Source: Gardnerella vaginalis
GTDB lineage: Bacteria > Actinomycetota > Actinomycetes > Actinomycetales > Bifidobacteriaceae
DNA: 64,000 bases
Reading direction: 5' to 3'
Assembly (NCBI RefSeq): GCF_040427915.1
Contig: NZ_JBETXJ010000002.1
Span: forward strand, 682,001-746,000
Shown: positions 37,199 to 46,926 of the stretch, in pieces
Layout: the number at the start of each line of letters is the position of its first letter
Position numbering within the stretch: the first letter of the stretch is position 1
The notes under the pieces: model-generated
Database searches by the model: none
Told to the model about the DNA's origin: nothing
What the model saw: the letters and a program-made list of their open reading frames with translations, nothing else
Position numbers and translations under genes: made by a program

Positions 37199-37567
37199 AT
37201 GATTCAGCAGGAAACGCGGCTTCATGTCGCCGACAACACGGGTGCTAAGGAATTACTTGCCATCCGCGTGCTCGGTGGATCGAAGCGACGCTATGCCGGC
37301 ATCGGCGACATCATCGTCGCCTCCGTCAAGGACGCTATCCCTGGCGGGTCGGTCAAGAAAGGCGACGTAGTTAAGGCTGTCGTCGTCCGTACTGTCAAGG
37401 AACATCGTCGTGTTGATGGTTCCTATATTAAGTTCGACGAGAACGCCGCTGTTATTCTCGGCTCTGGCCGTGAACCAAAGGGCACTCGTATCTTTGGACC
37501 AGTCGGTCGTGAATTGCGTGATAAGCGCTTCATGAAGATTGTGTCCCTCGCCCCGGAGGTGATCTGA
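37199..37567 (+). CDS. rplN: 50S ribosomal protein L14
   Basis: A 122-residue L14, first gene of the spc part. [19 protein letters not shown] and the [17 protein letters not shown] block are diagnostic. AAGGAGAATCA precedes ATG 37199. Confidence 0.98.
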   Translation: MIQQETRLHVADNTGAKELLAIRVLGGSKRRYAGIGDIIVASVKDAIPGGSVKKGDVVKAVVVRTVKEHRRVDGSYIKFDENAAVILGSGREPKGTRIFGPVGRELRDKRFMKIVSLAPEVI

Positions 37568-37568
37568 G

Positions 37569-37904
37569 ATGGTAGCCAAGATTAAGTCCGGCGACCAGGT
37601 AAAGGTTATCCGCGGCAAAGATCGCGGTAAGGAAGGCAAAGTACTCCGTGTACTCGCCGAAGACCGTTTGATCGTCGAGGGTGTCCAGGTTGTTAAGAAG
37701 CACGTGCGTGCTACCCAGCAGGGTCAGCAGGCAGGTATCGTCTCTGTTGAGGCTCCAATTCACCGTTCTAACGTTATGGTGATTGACCCAGAGACCAAGC
37801 AGCCTACCCGCGTGGGCGTGATTGTCAAGCAAGAGGCTCGTGACGGCAAGGTAAAGACCGTGCGCGTGCGTGTCGCTAAGAAGTCCGGAAAGGAGCTGGC
37901 ATGA
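37569..37904 (+). CDS. rplX: 50S ribosomal protein L24
   Basis: A 111-residue L24 with the KOW motif [20 protein letters not shown]. It starts 1 bp after rplN and its stop overlaps rplE by 4 bp (ATGA). Confidence 0.98.
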   Translation: MVAKIKSGDQVKVIRGKDRGKEGKVLRVLAEDRLIVEGVQVVKKHVRATQQGQQAGIVSVEAPIHRSNVMVIDPETKQPTRVGVIVKQEARDGKVKTVRVRVAKKSGKELA

Positions 37905-38473
37905 CCGATACTACAGTTGAGGCGCCGGCAACTCCGCGCTTAAAGCAGCAATACAATGATCAAATCGTTCCAGCTTTGGAAAAGGAATTTGGCCACACTA
38001 ATCCTATGCAGGTGGCTCGTTTGCAGAAGGTCGTCGTCTCTATGGGCGTTGGCGCTGCAGCTCGTGATTCCAAGCTTATCGAAGGTGCGATTAAGGATCT
38101 CACTTTGATCACTGGTCAAAAGCCAAAGGTTACTAAGGCTAAGAAGTCTGTTGCACAGTTCCATCTGCGCGAAGGACAGGCTATCGGCGCTTACGTAACT
38201 CTTCGTGGTGATCGTATGTGGGAGTTCTTGGATCGTTTGCTCACTCTGGCTCTGCCACGTATCCGCGATTTCCGTGGTATCAATGGCAACCAGTTCGACG
38301 GTCAGGGTAACTATAACTTTGGTCTTACGGAGCAGTCAATGTTCCACGAGATTGATCCTGATTCGATTGATCATCAGCGTGGTATGGACATCACCGTGGT
38401 GACCACCACCAAGGACGATGTGGAAGCGAAGTCGCTACTTAAGCACCTCGGTTTCCCATTCAAGGAGAACTGA
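37901..38473 (+). CDS. rplE: 50S ribosomal protein L5
   Basis: A 190-residue L5 that binds 5S rRNA, with [37 protein letters not shown] and [17 protein letters not shown]. Coupled to rplX by the overlapping start. Confidence 0.98.
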   Translation: MTDTTVEAPATPRLKQQYNDQIVPALEKEFGHTNPMQVARLQKVVVSMGVGAAARDSKLIEGAIKDLTLITGQKPKVTKAKKSVAQFHLREGQAIGAYVTLRGDRMWEFLDRLLTLALPRIRDFRGINGNQFDGQGNYNFGLTEQSMFHEIDPDSIDHQRGMDITVVTTTKDDVEAKSLLKHLGFPFKEN

Positions 38474-38474
38474 T

Positions 38475-38660
38475 ATGGCAAAAACCGCTCTGAAAAACAA
38501 GGCGGCCGCTAAGCCGAAGTTCAAGGTGCGCGCTTATACGCGTTGCCAGGTTTGTGGTCGTCCTCACTCCGTGTATCGCAAGTTCGGTCTGTGCCGTGTA
38601 TGCCTTCGTGAAAAGGCACATCGCGGTGAGTTGCCGGGTGTTACGAAGTCCAGTTGGTAA
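38475..38660 (+). CDS. rpsN: 30S ribosomal protein S14, zinc type
   Basis: A 61-residue type Z S14. Two CxxC knuckles, CQVC and CRVC, show the zinc-binding form found in the spc operon of many actinobacteria and firmicutes. ATG 38475 follows AAGGAG by 6 bp. Confidence 0.97.
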   Translation: MAKTALKNKAAAKPKFKVRAYTRCQVCGRPHSVYRKFGLCRVCLREKAHRGELPGVTKSSW

Positions 38661-38677
38661 ATATCGACGCTGAAGGT

Positions 38678-38711
38678 CCACTGCTTTAAGAATAACTAAA
38701 ACAGGCGGTGG
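38678..38711 (+). other. Short hairpin between rpsN and rpsH
   Basis: CCACTGCT (38678-38685) pairs with GGCGGTGG (38704-38711) with two G-U pairs. It is a possible regulatory or processing structure before the S8 gene. Confidence 0.3.
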
Positions 38712-38742
38712 AAACCACGGCGAGAAAGGGCGTTAGCCCAAC

Positions 38743-39141
38743 ATGACAATGACAGATCCTATCGCAGACATGTTGACACGTCTGCGTAATGCGAGCGCGG
38801 CAAAGCACGATACCGTGGAAATGCCGTACTCCAAGTTCAAGGCGAATATCGCCGAGATTCTGAAGCGTGAAGGCTATATTAAAGACTTTGCTGCTAAGGA
38901 AGCCAAGGTTGGACAGACTTTGGAAGTCACATTAAAGTATGGCTCCAATGGTCAGCGTTCCATCCAGGGCATCAAGCGCATTTCTAAGCCAGGCTTGCGT
39001 CGTTACGCAAAGTCTGATTCTTTGCCTATGCCTCTTGGTGGTCTCGGTATCGCTATTATCTCGACCAGCTCGGGATTGTTGACTCAGAAGGAATGCCTCG
39101 ACAGAGGCATTGGCGGCGAAATCGTCGCCTACGTATGGTGA
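38743..39141 (+). CDS. rpsH: 30S ribosomal protein S8
   Basis: A 132-residue S8 with [16 protein letters not shown] and [20 protein letters not shown]. In E. coli S8 represses the spc operon. ATG 38743 or 38749 could serve as start. Confidence 0.97.
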   Translation: MTMTDPIADMLTRLRNASAAKHDTVEMPYSKFKANIAEILKREGYIKDFAAKEAKVGQTLEVTLKYGSNGQRSIQGIKRISKPGLRRYAKSDSLPMPLGGLGIAIISTSSGLLTQKECLDRGIGGEIVAYVW

Positions 39142-39157
39142 GAAAGGAGAGCTGAAA

Positions 39158-39697
39158 ATGGCATCGCATATTGGTAAGCTCCCCGTCGACATTCCTGCAG
39201 GCGTGGAAGTAAAAATTGAAGGTCAGTCCTTTAGTGCTAAGGGTGCTAAGGGTGCTGATTCCTATGTAATTCCAGAAGGTATTACCGCTGAAGTTGCTGA
39301 TGGCAAGATCGTTTTAACCCCAGTTGACGATTTGCGTCCAACTCGTGCAAAGCATGGTTTGGCTCGTGCAATCGTAGCGTCCATGGTTAAAGGTGTGCAC
39401 GAAGGCTACACCAAGACTTTGGACATTGTTGGAACTGGTTATCGTGCTGTGATGAAGGGTAAGGGCATTGAGTTCTCACTCGGATATTCTCACACTATTA
39501 CCGTTCAGCCACCTGAGGGCATTGAGTTTGAATTGCCAAACGCAAATCAGGTAATCGTCAAGGGTACTGACAAGCAGGCCGTTGGTCAGGCTGCCGCTAA
39601 CATTCGCAAGCTGCGTGCTCCAGAACCTTATAAGGGTAAGGGCATTAAGTACAGCGATGAGCGTATTTTGCGCAAGGCTGGAAAGGCTGGTAAGTGA
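39158..39697 (+). CDS. rplF: 50S ribosomal protein L6
   Basis: A 179-residue L6 beginning [19 protein letters not shown], with the C-terminal [28 protein letters not shown] block intact. GAAAGGAGAGCTGAAA precedes ATG 39158. Confidence 0.98.
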   Translation: MASHIGKLPVDIPAGVEVKIEGQSFSAKGAKGADSYVIPEGITAEVADGKIVLTPVDDLRPTRAKHGLARAIVASMVKGVHEGYTKTLDIVGTGYRAVMKGKGIEFSLGYSHTITVQPPEGIEFELPNANQVIVKGTDKQAVGQAAANIRKLRAPEPYKGKGIKYSDERILRKAGKAGK

Positions 39698-39698
39698 T

Positions 39699-40070
39699 AT
39701 GAGCGTTAAGATTTTCGGTAAGGGTACCAAAGTCGCGCGTTTGCGTCGTCACGCCCGTCTTCGTAAGCGCATTTCTGGCACTCCAGAGCGCCCACGTTTG
39801 GTAGTTTCTCGTTCTAACCGTCACATGGTTGCTCAGATTGTGGATGATACTAAGGGTCTTACCCTTGTAAGTGCTTCCACCTTGACTTCTGACTTCGCTG
39901 GTTTTACTGGCACGAAGACTGAAGCTGCTACCAAGGTTGGCGAGTTAATCGCTGCCAAGGCGAAGGAAGCGGGTATTACCGCTGTAATCTTCGATCGTGG
40001 CGGTAATAAGTATCATGGTCGCGTCGCAGCAGTAGCTGAAGGCGCCCGTCAGGGAGGTCTAGCACTGTGA
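39699..40070 (+). CDS. rplR: 50S ribosomal protein L18
   Basis: A 123-residue L18, a 5S rRNA-binding protein, with [20 protein letters not shown] and [23 protein letters not shown] 39699 is 1 bp after the rplF stop; an upstream in-frame ATG lies inside rplF and is not used. Confidence 0.97.
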   Translation: MSVKIFGKGTKVARLRRHARLRKRISGTPERPRLVVSRSNRHMVAQIVDDTKGLTLVSASTLTSDFAGFTGTKTEAATKVGELIAAKAKEAGITAVIFDRGGNKYHGRVAAVAEGARQGGLAL

Positions 40071-40795
40071 GCGATAACGAAAAGGAAACCCAAGTGGCTG
40101 AAGAAACTCAGAACACTCAGGCATCCGCCGAGGAGCGTACTGACGATCGCCGTTCCCGTCGCTCTAAGGGCGAAGGTAAGCGCGGAGAGCGTCGTAACCG
40201 TCGTGAAGAAAACCGCGGCGAAGAGCTTCTGGATCGCGTAGTTACTATTAACCGTGTTTCCAAGACTCACAAGGGTGGTCGTACCTTTAGCTTTGCAGCA
40301 CTTGTTGTTGTTGGCGACGGTAAGGGCACTGTTGGTGTTGGCTACGGTAAGTCTCGCGAAGTTCCAGCAGCTATCGCTAAGGGTCAGCTTGATGCTAAGA
40401 AGCATATGTTCACTGTTCCACGTATTCGTGGTACCGTAACCCACCCTGTGTTGGGTCACGATGCTGCTGGCACAGTTTTGCTTCGTCCAGCTGCTCCAGG
40501 TACTGGTGTAATTGCTGGTGGCGCTGTGCGTGCTGTTATGGAGTGCGCTGGCATTACCGATATCCTCACCAAGTCCATGGGCTCTGCAACCGCTGTTAAC
40601 GTGGTTCGCGCTACTGTGGATGCTTTGAAGAAGCTTGAAGAGCCAGAGGAGATTTGCGCTCGTCGTGGACTTTCCCTCGAGGAAGTTGCACCAGACGCAT
40701 TGCTTCGTGAGCGCGCTGCAGGCATTGCCGAAGCTCGCAAGGCTCGTGAAGAAGCTCAGGCTGCTAAGGCTGCCCAAGCAAAGGATGGTGAGTGA
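40067..40795 (+). CDS. rpsE: 30S ribosomal protein S5
   Basis: A 242-residue S5 starting at GTG 40067, which overlaps the rplR stop (GTGA). A charged N-terminal extension of about 55 residues precedes the core [19 protein letters not shown]; the C-terminus is Ala/Lys-rich. GGGAGG lies upstream. Confidence 0.97.
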   Translation: MSDNEKETQVAEETQNTQASAEERTDDRRSRRSKGEGKRGERRNRREENRGEELLDRVVTINRVSKTHKGGRTFSFAALVVVGDGKGTVGVGYGKSREVPAAIAKGQLDAKKHMFTVPRIRGTVTHPVLGHDAAGTVLLRPAAPGTGVIAGGAVRAVMECAGITDILTKSMGSATAVNVVRATVDALKKLEEPEEICARRGLSLEEVAPDALLRERAAGIAEARKAREEAQAAKAAQAKDGE

Positions 40796-40977
40796 TGGCT
40801 AACTTGAAGATCACTCTGGTGCACGGTTTGGTTCATTCCACCGAGCGTCAGCGCGCGAACGTTCAAACTCTCGGTCTTCACAAGATTGGCCAGAGCGTTG
40901 TTCGCGAGGACAATCCAGTCAATCGTGGCTTGGTTATGGCCGTTCGCCACTTGCTGAGCGTTGAGGAGGTTGACTGA
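40795..40977 (+). CDS. rpmD: 50S ribosomal protein L30
   Basis: A 60-residue L30 with [20 protein letters not shown] and [15 protein letters not shown]. Its ATG shares a base with the rpsE stop (TGATG). Confidence 0.96.
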   Translation: MANLKITLVHGLVHSTERQRANVQTLGLHKIGQSVVREDNPVNRGLVMAVRHLLSVEEVD

Positions 40978-40979
40978 TT

Positions 40980-41435
40980 ATGGCTAATGAAGAACCAATG
41001 TTGCACATGCACACGTTGCGTCCAGCTCCAGGAGCTAAGAAGGATCGCATTCGCGTGGGTCGTGGTGAAGGCTCTAAGGGTAAGACTTCGGGTCGTGGCG
41101 ATAAGGGTACGAAGAAGCGTTACCAAGTTCGTCCAGGCTTTGAAGGCGGCCAGCTTCCACTTTACATGCGTTTGCCTAAGCTTCGTGGCTTTAAGAGCCC
41201 ATTCAAGAAAGAGTTCCAGGTTGTTAATGTTGCAGCCCTCGAAGAACTCTTCCCAAATGGTGGCGAAGTTACTGTTGCTGATTTGGTAGTTAAGGGCGCT
41301 GTGCGTGATGGCTATCCAGTTAAGGTTTTGGGCGATGGCGATCTTAAGGTTGCTTTGACTCTTAAGGGAGTTAAGGCTTCTGCATCCGCTAAAGCCAAGA
41401 TTGAGGCTGCTGGTGGCTCTGTTAGCGAAGAGTAA
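40980..41435 (+). CDS. rplO: 50S ribosomal protein L15
   Basis: A 151-residue L15 with [20 protein letters not shown] and [20 protein letters not shown]. It starts 2 bp after rpmD and is followed by a terminator. Confidence 0.98.
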   Translation: MANEEPMLHMHTLRPAPGAKKDRIRVGRGEGSKGKTSGRGDKGTKKRYQVRPGFEGGQLPLYMRLPKLRGFKSPFKKEFQVVNVAALEELFPNGGEVTVADLVVKGAVRDGYPVKVLGDGDLKVALTLKGVKASASAKAKIEAAGGSVSEE

Positions 41436-41483
41436 TGTACTCAGCTGATAATGCTAATTAACGCAGTGATTTAACTGTTTAAT

Positions 41484-41519
41484 AATCCCTCTAGTTTTAG
41501 CTAGAGGGATTATTTTTTA
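41484..41519 (+). terminator. Terminator between rplO and secY
   Basis: An 11-bp perfect stem AATCCCTCTAG (41484-41494) with CTAGAGGGATT (41501-41511) is followed by ATTTTTTATT. It would separate secY-adk from the spc genes, although readthrough cannot be excluded. Confidence 0.88.
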
Positions 41520-41637
41520 TTGACTAAACTCACGGAATAACTGTATCGGTATGCACCGTGATATAAACTATTGCCTCAGAGTTTGTTTTTTTACTGTTGC
41601 GCCTAGATCGTAGCGCAAAAAAGGGAGGAAGACCCAG

Positions 41638-42978
41638 GTGAAAACGTTAATCCAGGCCTTCAGGACGAAGGAGTTGAGGAATAAGATCCTCTTCGTCTTC
41701 GCAATGATTATCATCTACAGAATCGGTTCCTTTATTCCGATTCCTGGCGTTGATTACAAAGTTATACGTGCTTGCACAGCCAAGCTTGCTTCTTCTAGTG
41801 AAAACTTTATTGGTTTGGTGAACCTGTTCTCTGGTGGTTCGCTTTTGCAGCTGTCTATTTTTGCATTGGGTGTTATGCCTTATATTACGGCATCTATTGT
41901 TATTCAGCTGCTTAGAGTTGTGATTCCTCGCTTTGAGGCTCTTCACAAGGAAGGTCAGTCTGGAGAAACAAAGCTTACTCAGTACACTCGTTATTTGACT
42001 ATTGGCTTGGCAATTTTGCAGTCCACAACCATTTTGGTTACTGCACGTTCTGGTGCACTATTTAATTATCAGTGTGGTCAGGTTATTCCAGATGGCTCTA
42101 TGTGGAGCTTACTGGTTATGGTTTTGATTATGACTGGTGGCACTGGTTTGATCATGTGGATGGCAGAACTTATTACGGATAAGGGTATTGGTCAGGGCAT
42201 GTCAGTGTTAATCTTCATGTCTATCTGCTCTGGCTTCCTTCCAAAGCTGTGGGAAATTGGTTGGGGAACTAATGGTACTAATGGCGATTGGACCAAGTTC
42301 TCTATTGTCGGTGGTGTTCTGCTTGTAATTCTTATTTTCGTTGATTTCGTGGAGCTCGCTCAGCGTCGAATTCCTGTACAGTATACGCGCCGAATGATTG
42401 GTCGTAAGATGTACGGCGGTTCTTCCACATACTTACCTCTTAAGGTCAATATGAGTGGTGTTATCCCACCAATTTTCGCGTCTTCGATTCTTGCTATTCC
42501 AACTCTTCTTGCTCAGTTTGGTGATAGTCGTAAGGATTGGGTGCGTTGGATTAATGCCAATTTAGCAAATTCTACTTCTGTGTGGTACATAGCTTTGTAC
42601 ACAGTTATGATTGTGTTCTTCTGCTTCTTCTACACTGAGATTACTTTTAATCCAGATGAAACTGCAGATAACATGAAGGAATACGGTGGTTTTATCCCAG
42701 GTATTCGTGCTGGTAGTGCTACAAGCCGTTATCTTAGCTATGTTATGAATAGATTAAACACTGTTGGTGCTGTCTATTTGCTATTCGTAGCGTTGATTCC
42801 AACAGTTTTGATTATGTCTTTGCACCTTAATATGAAGCTTCCATTTGGTGGTACTACGATTCTTATTATCGCAGGTGTTGGTTTGGATACTTTGCGTCAA
42901 GCCAAGGCTCAGACCGAACAATTCCAGTATGCTGGATTCTTGTTTGATCATGACGATAGTAAGCAAGTTACTAAGTAG
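41638..42978 (+). CDS. secY: Protein translocase subunit SecY
   Basis: A 446-residue ten-helix channel subunit, starting at GTG 41638 with GGGAGGAAG upstream. The first helix IVFAMIIIYRIGSFIPIPGVD and the cytoplasmic block RRIPVQYTRRMIGRKMYGG are typical; TFNPDETADNMKEYGGFIPGIR is the SecA-contact region. It has 120 bp of its own upstream region after the terminator, suggesting an independent promoter. Confidence 0.98.
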   Translation: MKTLIQAFRTKELRNKILFVFAMIIIYRIGSFIPIPGVDYKVIRACTAKLASSSENFIGLVNLFSGGSLLQLSIFALGVMPYITASIVIQLLRVVIPRFEALHKEGQSGETKLTQYTRYLTIGLAILQSTTILVTARSGALFNYQCGQVIPDGSMWSLLVMVLIMTGGTGLIMWMAELITDKGIGQGMSVLIFMSICSGFLPKLWEIGWGTNGTNGDWTKFSIVGGVLLVILIFVDFVELAQRRIPVQYTRRMIGRKMYGGSSTYLPLKVNMSGVIPPIFASSILAIPTLLAQFGDSRKDWVRWINANLANSTSVWYIALYTVMIVFFCFFYTEITFNPDETADNMKEYGGFIPGIRAGSATSRYLSYVMNRLNTVGAVYLLFVALIPTVLIMSLHLNMKLPFGGTTILIIAGVGLDTLRQAKAQTEQFQYAGFLFDHDDSKQVTK

Positions 42979-43040
42979 TATTACTAGATAGGTTTTGTTG
43001 TTAAGATTTGCGATGGAGCATAAGAAACAAGGAGATTAAT

Positions 43041-43601
43041 ATGCGATTGCTAATTATGGGACCGCAAGGCGTTGGTAAAGGCACTCAGGCTGCTTTGCTT
43101 GCAGAGCATTATGGGATTCCTGCTATTTCTACTGGCGATATTTTCCGTTATAACTTGAAGAATCAAACGGAGCTTGGTAAGAAGGTTCAGGGTTATCTTG
43201 ATAAGGGTGAGCTTGTTCCAGATGAATTGACAAATAGCATTGTTAAGGACCGTCTTGCTCAGGATGATGCTAAGAATGGCTGGATTCTTGATGGATATCC
43301 ACGTAATGCATCTCAGGTTAAGGCTTTGGATCTTATGCTTGAGGAGCTTGGTACTCCTTTGGATCATGTTGTTGCTCTTGAAGCAGAGCGTGAGGTTTTG
43401 CTTGAGCGTATGAAGAAGCGCGCAATTGAGCAGGGTCGTTCAGATGATACTCCTGAGGTAATTGCTACTCGTTTGGAAACTTACGAGAAGGAAACTGCTC
43501 CTCTTCTTGATATTTATGAAAGCCGTGGTCAGCTTGTTGAGGTTGATGGTGTTGGCGATATTGCTGAGATCAACAATCGCATAGTTGAGTCTTTGGTATG
43601 A
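43041..43601 (+). CDS. adk: Adenylate kinase
   Basis: A 186-residue short-form enzyme for ATP + AMP = 2 ADP. ATG 43041 follows AAGGAG by 6 bp. Walker A is [12 protein letters not shown]; the AMP site TGDIFR and DGYPRNASQ follow. The zinc/LID insertion of long forms is absent (the short LID is [16 protein letters not shown]). Confidence 0.97.
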   Translation: MRLLIMGPQGVGKGTQAALLAEHYGIPAISTGDIFRYNLKNQTELGKKVQGYLDKGELVPDELTNSIVKDRLAQDDAKNGWILDGYPRNASQVKALDLMLEELGTPLDHVVALEAEREVLLERMKKRAIEQGRSDDTPEVIATRLETYEKETAPLLDIYESRGQLVEVDGVGDIAEINNRIVESLV

Positions 43602-43648
43602 GATTTATTTAAGATTTAGATTTTCTCACATTTATGATGCGCCTTTTG

Positions 43649-43689
43649 CGACACGCCGAGTGTTGTATTGGGCGCATTTACTGTATCAT
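43649..43689 (+). promoter_or_regulatory. Probable infA promoter with CGACACGCC motif
   Basis: CGACACGCC (43649-43657), 5 bp, TTGTAT (43663-43668), 15 bp, TATCAT (43684-43689). The spacer is short for sigma-A, so the exact boxes are uncertain. A second, inverted copy GGCGTGTC lies at 43698-43705; the pair can form an 8-bp stem. Confidence 0.45.
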
Positions 43690-43749
43690 AGAAGATTGGC
43701 GTGTCTTCGGATACGTAAAGTAGTACGTCCAAGGAACGGAACGAGGCTC

Positions 43750-43968
43750 ATGGCAAAAGACGGTGTGATTGAAGTTGAAGGCACGGTAGTTGAAGCACTG
43801 CCAAACGCGATGTTTCGCGTTCAGCTTGAGAACGAGCACATTGTACTGGCTACGATTTCTGGAAAGATGCGTAAGAATTATATTCGTATTCTTCCGCAAG
43901 ATCGTGTTGTGCTGGAGATGAGCCCTTACGATTTGAACCGTGGTCGTATTACGTACCGCTATAAGTAA
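43750..43968 (+). CDS. infA: Translation initiation factor IF-1
   Basis: A 72-residue S1/OB-fold protein with [20 protein letters not shown] and [20 protein letters not shown] 43750 gives the family length; upstream in-frame starts would add a segment with no similarity. Confidence 0.97.
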   Translation: MAKDGVIEVEGTVVEALPNAMFRVQLENEHIVLATISGKMRKNYIRILPQDRVVLEMSPYDLNRGRITYRYK

Positions 43969-43989
43969 AGGTACAAGCAAAGGAAAACC

Positions 43990-44103
43990 ATGAAGGTCAG
44001 CCCTAGCGTGAAGAGGATCTGCGAAAATTGCCGTGTGATCCGCCGTCACGGTCGCGTCATGGTGATTTGCATCAACCCACGTCATAAGCAGCGTCAGGGC
44101 TGA
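43990..44103 (+). CDS. rpmJ: 50S ribosomal protein L36
   Basis: A 37-residue L36, [14 protein letters not shown] at the N-terminus and [10 protein letters not shown] at the C-terminus. The zinc ligands CENC, the later Cys and His (CINPRH) are all present, so it is the C+ form. It lies between infA and rpsM as in other actinobacteria and is too short for many gene finders. Confidence 0.95.
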   Translation: MKVSPSVKRICENCRVIRRHGRVMVICINPRHKQRQG

Positions 44104-44161
44104 GTGGATCCCCACCGCGAAGATAAAGGAATAAGGCGCTAAGTCGCAGCTAAAGCTGAAC

Positions 44162-44195
44162 CCTGGGTGCGCAGGCCCAGGCCGCAGAATTGCGG
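44162..44195 (+). other. Two adjacent hairpins between rpmJ and rpsM
   Basis: CCTGGG/CCCAGG (44162-44167, 44176-44181) and CCGCA/TGCGG (44182-44186, 44191-44195) lie back to back in a 133-bp gap. They may shape a leader for the alpha genes (S4 or S13 type control). This is inference. Confidence 0.35.
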
Positions 44196-44236
44196 GAGAC
44201 TTGGTGCACGACCTGCGTAATAGTAAAGGAATTACA

Positions 44237-44614
44237 ATGGCACGTCTTGCCGGAGTAGATATTCCCAATGAGAAGCGCATTGAGATTGCCCTCACCTACA
44301 TTTTTGGTGTAGGCCGTACTCGCGCTAAGGAAACGCTTGCCGCGACCGGTGTTAATCCGGATACCCGCGTCAAGGATCTTACGGATGAACAGTTAATCAC
44401 TTTGCGTGATTATCTTGAAGCTAATTATAAGATTGAAGGCGATTTGCGTCGTGAAATCGATGCAGACATTCGTCGTAAGATTCAGATCAACTGCTATCAA
44501 GGCCAGCGTCATCGCAAGGGTCTTCCTGTGCGTGGTCAGCGTACTAAGACTAATGCTCGTACTCGTAAGGGTCCGAAGCGTACTGTCGCCGGGAAGAAGA
44601 AGGCCACCAGATAG
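44237..44614 (+). CDS. rpsM: 30S ribosomal protein S13
   Basis: A 125-residue S13 with [21 protein letters not shown] and the C-terminal [30 protein letters not shown] precedes ATG 44237. Confidence 0.98.
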   Translation: MARLAGVDIPNEKRIEIALTYIFGVGRTRAKETLAATGVNPDTRVKDLTDEQLITLRDYLEANYKIEGDLRREIDADIRRKIQINCYQGQRHRKGLPVRGQRTKTNARTRKGPKRTVAGKKKATR

Positions 44615-44697
44615 TAGTCGGTGGTCGGCTCTAGGCCACGAGTTAATTCTCATCGCCTAGACATACCAACTAATTCGTCATTAGGAAACGAGGGTCA

Positions 44698-45096
44698 ATG
44701 GCAGCTGCAAAGCAAGCCTCGCGCAAGCCGCGTCGCCGGGACCGCAAGTCGGTACCGGTTGGGCAGGCGCATATTAAATCAACATTCAATAACACGATTA
44801 TTTCCATCACCGATCCATCGGGCGCAGTCCTTTCTTGGGCTTCCGGTGGCGATGTCGGCTTTAAGGGTTCCCGCAAGTCGACTCCTTACGCTGCAGGTAT
44901 GGCTGCTGAGTCTGCTGCTCGTAAGGCAATGGAACATGGCCTGAAGAAGGTCGACGTGTTTGTTAAGGGTCCAGGTTCCGGTCGTGAAACCGCTATCCGT
45001 TCCCTTCAATCCGCGGGTCTTGAGGTCGGTTCTATTACCGACGTCACCCCACAAGCGCATAACGGCGTTCGCCCACCAAAGCGTCGCCGCGTCTGA
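44698..45096 (+). CDS. rpsK: 30S ribosomal protein S11
   Basis: A 132-residue S11 with [21 protein letters not shown] and the C-terminal [11 protein letters not shown]. Located between rpsM and rpoA; rpsD is absent from this site, as in other bifidobacteria-like genomes. Confidence 0.98.
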   Translation: MAAAKQASRKPRRRDRKSVPVGQAHIKSTFNNTIISITDPSGAVLSWASGGDVGFKGSRKSTPYAAGMAAESAARKAMEHGLKKVDVFVKGPGSGRETAIRSLQSAGLEVGSITDVTPQAHNGVRPPKRRRV

Positions 45097-45175
45097 GCAC
45101 TCTTACGAATCCATCCATCCAACCCGCTTATGGGCGGCGAGTGCACCACCGACCAGAAGCTGAAAGGATACAAAA

Positions 45176-46171
45176 GTGCTTATCGCACAGCGTCCAACAC
45201 TTACCGAGGAATCACTGAATCCCCAGCGTTCTCGCTTTACAATTGAGCCGTTGGAACCAGGTTTCGGATACACGCTCGGCAATTCGCTGCGTCGTACCCT
45301 GTTGAGCTCCATTCCAGGTGCTGCCGTAACTTCGGTACGCATTTCTGGCGCTCTCCATGAGTTCACGACTCTGCCAGGTGTTGAAGAGGATGTCACTGAA
45401 ATCCTGCTGAACATTAAGGGTATCGTACTTACAAGTGAGTATGACGAGCCAGTAGTGATGTATCTTCGCAAGAGCGGCAAGGGTGAAGCAACAGCTGGAG
45501 ATATTACTCCTCCTGCTGGCGTCACTATTGCCAATCCAGAGATGCATATCGCTACACTTGCTGAAGATGGCGAGCTTGAAATTGAGTTCACTGTGGAGCG
45601 CGGTCGTGGCTATGTGCCTGCTCAGATGAACAAGCAGGAAAACAGCGAAATCGGTCGCATTCCAGTGGATTCGATCTACTCACCAGTTTTGAAGGTGAGC
45701 TATAAGGTTGAAGCTACCCGCGTGGAACAGCGCACGGACTTCGATAAGCTCATCCTGGATGTGGAAACTAAGCCAGCTATTACACCACGAGATGCAGTTG
45801 CATCTGCTGGTTCGACTTTGGTTGAGCTTTTCGGTCTTTGCCGTGAGCTTAACGTCGATGCAGAAGGTGTTGAAGTTGGTCCAGCTCCAGTCATGGGAGA
45901 AGTTGATTCTCAGATGGCTACCCCGATTGAGGATTTGAATCTTACGCAGCGCAGCTACAACTGCTTGAAGCGTGAGGGAATCCACACTGTCGGAGAGCTG
46001 GTAGTACACACTGAGCAGGATTTGCTCGATATTCGTAATTTCGGCATGAAATCCATCGATGAGGTTAAAGAGAAATTGCAGTCTATGGGATTGTCTCTTA
46101 AGGCCTCGCCGCTTGGCTTTGACGCCAATAATCTCGAAGGTGGCACGTTCTTCTCGCCAGAAGACGAGTAA
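45176..46171 (+). CDS. rpoA: RNA polymerase alpha subunit
   Basis: A 331-residue alpha subunit starting at GTG 45176 with GAAAGGATA upstream. The N-terminal dimerisation domain contains [20 protein letters not shown]; the C-terminal domain begins near residue 245 with [19 protein letters not shown], the UP-element/activator-binding helix-hairpin-helix. Complete. Confidence 0.98.
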   Translation: MLIAQRPTLTEESLNPQRSRFTIEPLEPGFGYTLGNSLRRTLLSSIPGAAVTSVRISGALHEFTTLPGVEEDVTEILLNIKGIVLTSEYDEPVVMYLRKSGKGEATAGDITPPAGVTIANPEMHIATLAEDGELEIEFTVERGRGYVPAQMNKQENSEIGRIPVDSIYSPVLKVSYKVEATRVEQRTDFDKLILDVETKPAITPRDAVASAGSTLVELFGLCRELNVDAEGVEVGPAPVMGEVDSQMATPIEDLNLTQRSYNCLKREGIHTVGELVVHTEQDLLDIRNFGMKSIDEVKEKLQSMGLSLKASPLGFDANNLEGGTFFSPEDE

Positions 46172-46250
46172 ACAATCCACCGCCAATCGTCGTGGTTTTT
46201 GGATGTTCGGGTTTTTGCCCACCTGAATTCTGCGACAATAAGGAGTAATA

Positions 46251-46685
46251 ATGCCTACACCGAAACAAGGGCCTCGTCTGGCTTCTAGCCCAGCGCATGA
46301 GCGCCTGATGCTGGCCAACATGGCTACTAGCCTCTTCCAGCACGGTCGTATTGTGACTACTTTGCCAAAGGCAAAGCGTCTTCGTCCACTTGCTGAGCGT
46401 TTGATTACATTCGCTAAGCGTGGCGACTTGCATTCGCGCCGCCGTGTGTTGCGCGTGATTCGCAATAAGTCCGTTGTTCACATGCTTTTCACTCAGATTG
46501 CTGAGCAGATGAAGCAGCGTGAAGGTGGCTATACCCGCATCGTTAAGATGGCTCCTCGTCGTGGTGATACTGCTCCACAAGCTATTATTGAGCTTGTTGT
46601 TGAGCCAGTAAGCCCAAAGAAGGCTGTCGTTAAGGAAGCTGAGTCTGCTGCTAAGGTTGCTGCTAAAGAAGAAGCAGCCGAGTAG
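46251..46685 (+). CDS. rplQ: 50S ribosomal protein L17
   Basis: A 144-residue L17. [20 protein letters not shown] and [18 protein letters not shown] are diagnostic; the C-terminal 25 residues are an Ala/Glu/Lys extension. AAGGAG precedes ATG 46251. Last gene of the alpha operon. Confidence 0.97.
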   Translation: MPTPKQGPRLASSPAHERLMLANMATSLFQHGRIVTTLPKAKRLRPLAERLITFAKRGDLHSRRRVLRVIRNKSVVHMLFTQIAEQMKQREGGYTRIVKMAPRRGDTAPQAIIELVVEPVSPKKAVVKEAESAAKVAAKEEAAE

Positions 46686-46756
46686 TTTAGATTAGCATCT
46701 TGATGCATCGGTAAGTAAATCTTTTGCGATTAATCGCAAGTATAAAGGTTTATTAG

Positions 46757-46788
46757 ACGGGTTGGAGTTTTATCTCCAGCCCGTTTTT
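46757..46788 (+). terminator. Terminator of the alpha operon
   Basis: ACGGGTTGGAG (46757-46767) pairs with CTCCAGCCCGT (46774-46784, one G-U pair) and is followed by T5. Confidence 0.92.
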
Positions 46789-46804
46789 ATGTTTTTGTAG
46801 TTAT

Positions 46805-46912
46805 CTTTTAATGTCTTTTAATGTCTTCTGATGTTTCTGACGTCTTTTAGTATCAAGCAACATCGAGTAGTATCAAGCAACATCAAATAATATTAAGTAG
46901 TATCAAGTATCA
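46805..46912 (+). repeat. AT-rich short tandem repeats upstream of the DUF2974 gene
   Basis: Two or three copies of TTTTAATGTC (46807 on) are followed by a unit of about 20 bp containing AGTATCAAGCAACATC, twice perfect and once or twice decayed. The block abuts the promoter of the next gene, whose TATTAT box (46915-46920) lies 6 bp before the ATG. Confidence 0.6.
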
Positions 46913-46926
46913 ATTATTATTGAGTT

